DNA of 6,858 nucleotides from assembly GCA_002419025.1 (NCBI GenBank), contig DIFG01000083.1, forward strand, positions 1-6,858, given 5' to 3'. The notes beneath the pieces were generated by a model. The model ran no database searches and had not been told where the DNA came from. It was given only the letters and a program-made list of their open reading frames with translations. This document shows positions 5,363 to 6,858 of this stretch, piece after piece (within the stretch, counting starts at the first letter, position 1; each line of letters starts with the position of its first letter). The position numbers were made by a program, and so were the translations under genes. Origin of the DNA: Deltaproteobacteria bacterium UBA5754. Lineage in GTDB: Bacteria; Desulfobacterota; Dissulfuribacteria; Dissulfuribacterales; UBA5754.

Positions 5363-5821
5363 ATGGCGGCGGAGTGGAAAAGATTCCTCATAGCGGTGGA
5401 CGAGACCGAGACCTCTATGAGGGCCGTGAGATACGCGGGCGAATTGGTCGGTCCTCACCAGGATATCGAGATACTGCTCATCCATGTCTATCCCGAGCCC
5501 CAGCCGGATTATTATCGCAAGGGCGGGACCCTCCGGGCTTACCAGGAAGACAAGGAGGCAAGCGCAGGAATACTGTTCGGAAACGTCAGAAACATCCTGG
5601 AAAAAAAGGGGATTTCCGGAAACGCCATTGCCGTCAAGGCAGTCATGGCCGAGGGCAAGACCCTCAGCCAGGCGATCATAGACGAGCAGAAGAGCGGAGG
5701 GTTCGGTACTGTGATCCTCGGAAAGCGGGGGCTTTCAAAGGCGGAGGAGTTCCTTTTCGGCAGCATCTCGAGCGCCCTGCTGCATAAGACACGGGACTGC
5801 GCAGTAATCGCCGTAGGCTGA
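5363..5821 (+). CDS. Universal stress protein, UspA family, ATP-binding type
   Basis: A 152-residue single-domain Usp, the usual size. It opens with WKRFLIAVDETETSMRAVRYA (strand 1, Asp13 and helix 1). A linker with HVYPEPQPDYY (41-51) follows, then VKAVMAEGKTLSQAIID. It ends with TVILGKRGLSKAEEFLFGSISSALL and CAVIAVG. Gly120-xx-Gly123-9x-Gly133-Ser134 is an exact match to the G2xG9xG(S/T) signature of Usp proteins that bind ATP, as in MJ0577-like members. ATG 5363 is chosen because GGAGGG (5350-5355) lies 7 bases upstream and the fold starts at this point. The frame is open further upstream, but only by overlapping the reductase gene in another frame. Its stop overlaps the ATG of the kinase-like gene (TGATG), so the two are probably made together. 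The usual role is cytoplasmic stress signalling or survival; the specific partner is unknown. Confidence 0.93.
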   Translation: MAAEWKRFLIAVDETETSMRAVRYAGELVGPHQDIEILLIHVYPEPQPDYYRKGGTLRAYQEDKEASAGILFGNVRNILEKKGISGNAIAVKAVMAEGKTLSQAIIDEQKSGGFGTVILGKRGLSKAEEFLFGSISSALLHKTRDCAVIAVG

Positions 5822-6798
5822 TGGACAGTTGTCCCCAATTTCCAGATGTCATTCGACGTAAGGCCGAGGAATACCTGACCGCCCGTGGGAGCAGGAAACG
5901 CCCCCGATTCTTCCTTGACACAAACGAGGCCATGGCCATCGATTACGGTGACGTGGTCTATGTGGACAAGACCTATTACCTGATCACAGGATACGAGCGG
6001 GAGGGGCGTTTCGGCATTGACGACGAACCCAAATACTGGGTGAAGAGGGCGGTGGATCTCGAGACTGGCGAGTCAAGGATCCTGAAGCTCGTCTTCTACG
6101 AAAACTTCGAGATCTCCCTGGGCCATCTCAAGGTCACCTGTTACCGGAACCCGGAGAAGGAGGCACGGGTCCTGGAACTCGTCCGCGGCGACACGCGTTT
6201 CATGCAGGGTCACGGGACCCTGGACGAGGCGGGAAACCTGGTGAGGGTCATCGAGATCATTCGTGGGACGAGGCTCGACAAGGTCGTCGGAGCGACAGGC
6301 GGCTCCCACAGGGAATACGTCGAAAAGGACATGCTTGAAATCCTCCGAAAATTCCACGGAAGCGCCCAGGCCCTCGGCCTTCTCCACAAGCACGGACTCA
6401 AACATGGAGACGTCCGCCGGGACCACATCTACGTGGAGACGGCCACCGGGGCCTATAGGTGGATAGATTTCGACTATGATTTTTACCTCCCCGAGAGACC
6501 CTTCGCCCTGGATCTCTTTGGTCTTGGAAGCATCCTCCTCTACATCGCAGGGCGTGGCAACTGGCGGCCCTACGACGTCATCCAGCATCCGGACCTTGGG
6601 GAAAAGGCCATCGCCCGGCTCACCACGGACGACCTTTCACTCCTTTTCCGGGACCGAATCATGAACCTCAAGAAACTCTTTCCCTACATCCCTGACGAAC
6701 TTAACAACATCCTTCTACACTTCTCTGAAGGTGCGAGTGTCTTTTACGAAACCGTTGAGGAATTCACGGAAGATCTTAGGCGATACATCGGGGCGTGA
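5821..6798 (+). CDS. Atypical protein-kinase-like protein coupled to the universal stress protein
   Basis: A 325-residue soluble protein with a recognisable but divergent protein kinase fold. After about 40 non-conserved residues comes a GDVVYVDKTYYLITGYEREG stretch (43-62) in place of a glycine-rich loop. The VAIK-type lysine is Lys89 (RILKLVF) and the helix-C glutamate is probably Glu114 (KEARVLE). The hinge is near VIEIIRGTRLD (143-153). The catalytic loop HGDVRRDHI (195-203) holds Asp197, but Arg199 replaces Lys and His202 replaces the Asn that binds magnesium. WIDFD (214-218) is the DFG equivalent with Asp216. Helix F (ALDLFGLGSILLY, with Asp231) follows only about 14 residues later, so the activation segment is nearly absent. 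A helical C-terminal domain follows; no membrane segment. It could be an active RIO/APH-like kinase or a pseudokinase. ATG 5821 overlaps the Usp stop by one base and has no strong ribosome site, so re-initiation is likely. Confidence 0.82.
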   Translation: MDSCPQFPDVIRRKAEEYLTARGSRKRPRFFLDTNEAMAIDYGDVVYVDKTYYLITGYEREGRFGIDDEPKYWVKRAVDLETGESRILKLVFYENFEISLGHLKVTCYRNPEKEARVLELVRGDTRFMQGHGTLDEAGNLVRVIEIIRGTRLDKVVGATGGSHREYVEKDMLEILRKFHGSAQALGLLHKHGLKHGDVRRDHIYVETATGAYRWIDFDYDFYLPERPFALDLFGLGSILLYIAGRGNWRPYDVIQHPDLGEKAIARLTTDDLSLLFRDRIMNLKKLFPYIPDELNNILLHFSEGASVFYETVEEFTEDLRRYIGA

Positions 6799-6858
6799 AG
6801 GTATGCAGCTCGCAAATTTGATGGTTTCATAAAAAGTCGAAAATTCCAATTTGGCGTC
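6799..6858. repeat. Probable start of a dispersed intergenic repeat, cut by the window edge
   Basis: The 60 bases after the kinase-like stop contain GATGGTTTCATAAAAAGTCG (6820-6839), then AAAATTCCAATTTGGCGTC. The AT-rich composition contrasts with the coding regions. From memory, a motif of the type TTTCGTAAAAAGTC followed by GTCATTCCCGCG is a common dispersed repeat in Desulfobacterota. Only its first part would be visible here and no second copy lies in the window. No gene, and no terminator hairpin within these bases. Confidence 0.35.

Noticed and set aside
1..6858. CRISPR array, tRNA or rRNA genes, phage or toxin-antitoxin modules
   Set aside because: No regularly spaced repeats, no cloverleaf-like or rRNA-like sequence, and no such proteins were seen on either strand.

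Overview
The window (about 57% GC by eye) reads as bacterial chromosome. The closest fit I can infer is a Desulfobacterota-type (deltaproteobacterial) genome. That rests on the style of the proteins (cysteinyl-tRNA synthetase, FmdB zinc ribbon, C-P lyase proteins, Usp plus kinase-like pair) and on an intergenic palindromic element that resembles, from memory, repeats of that phylum. Taxonomy is an inference and no search was run.

Region 1 (1-1338, + strand) is a damaged phosphonate (C-P lyase) locus. A decayed fragment resembling an ISL3-family transposase (about 119-259) runs in frame into the C-terminal part of phnM (about 302-765), which also carries a one-base frameshift near 441-443. The next gene, phnN (778-1338), looks intact. 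The left edge (1-118) holds no gene, only small inverted repeats.

Region 2 (1422-2733, - strand) holds three small genes. These are a dodecin-family protein (2515-2733) with its own promoter, an unnamed HEXXH protein (1747-2256) and an FmdB-type zinc ribbon protein (1422-1697). A roughly 127-bp imperfect palindrome with TTGAAAAATG ends (2380-2506) sits between the dodecin and the HEXXH gene. The 123 bases between the HEXXH gene and this element hold nothing I can name.

Region 3 (2843-6798, + strand) is a tightly packed four-gene cluster: cysS, a panE/apbA-family reductase, a universal stress protein (Usp) and an atypical protein-kinase-like protein. The junctions are a 4-base overlap, a 2-base gap and a 1-base overlap, so the genes are probably co-transcribed and translationally coupled. 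A consensus-like promoter precedes cysS. The cluster joins translation (Cys-tRNA), a ketopantoate-reductase-like oxidoreductase, and an ATP-binding Usp next to a kinase-fold protein with an unusual active site and almost no activation segment.

The last 60 bases hold no gene and look like the beginning of another dispersed intergenic repeat cut by the window edge. The best candidates for something under-described are the Usp-kinase pair, the HEXXH/FmdB pair and the dodecin that lacks the canonical flavin-contact residues.
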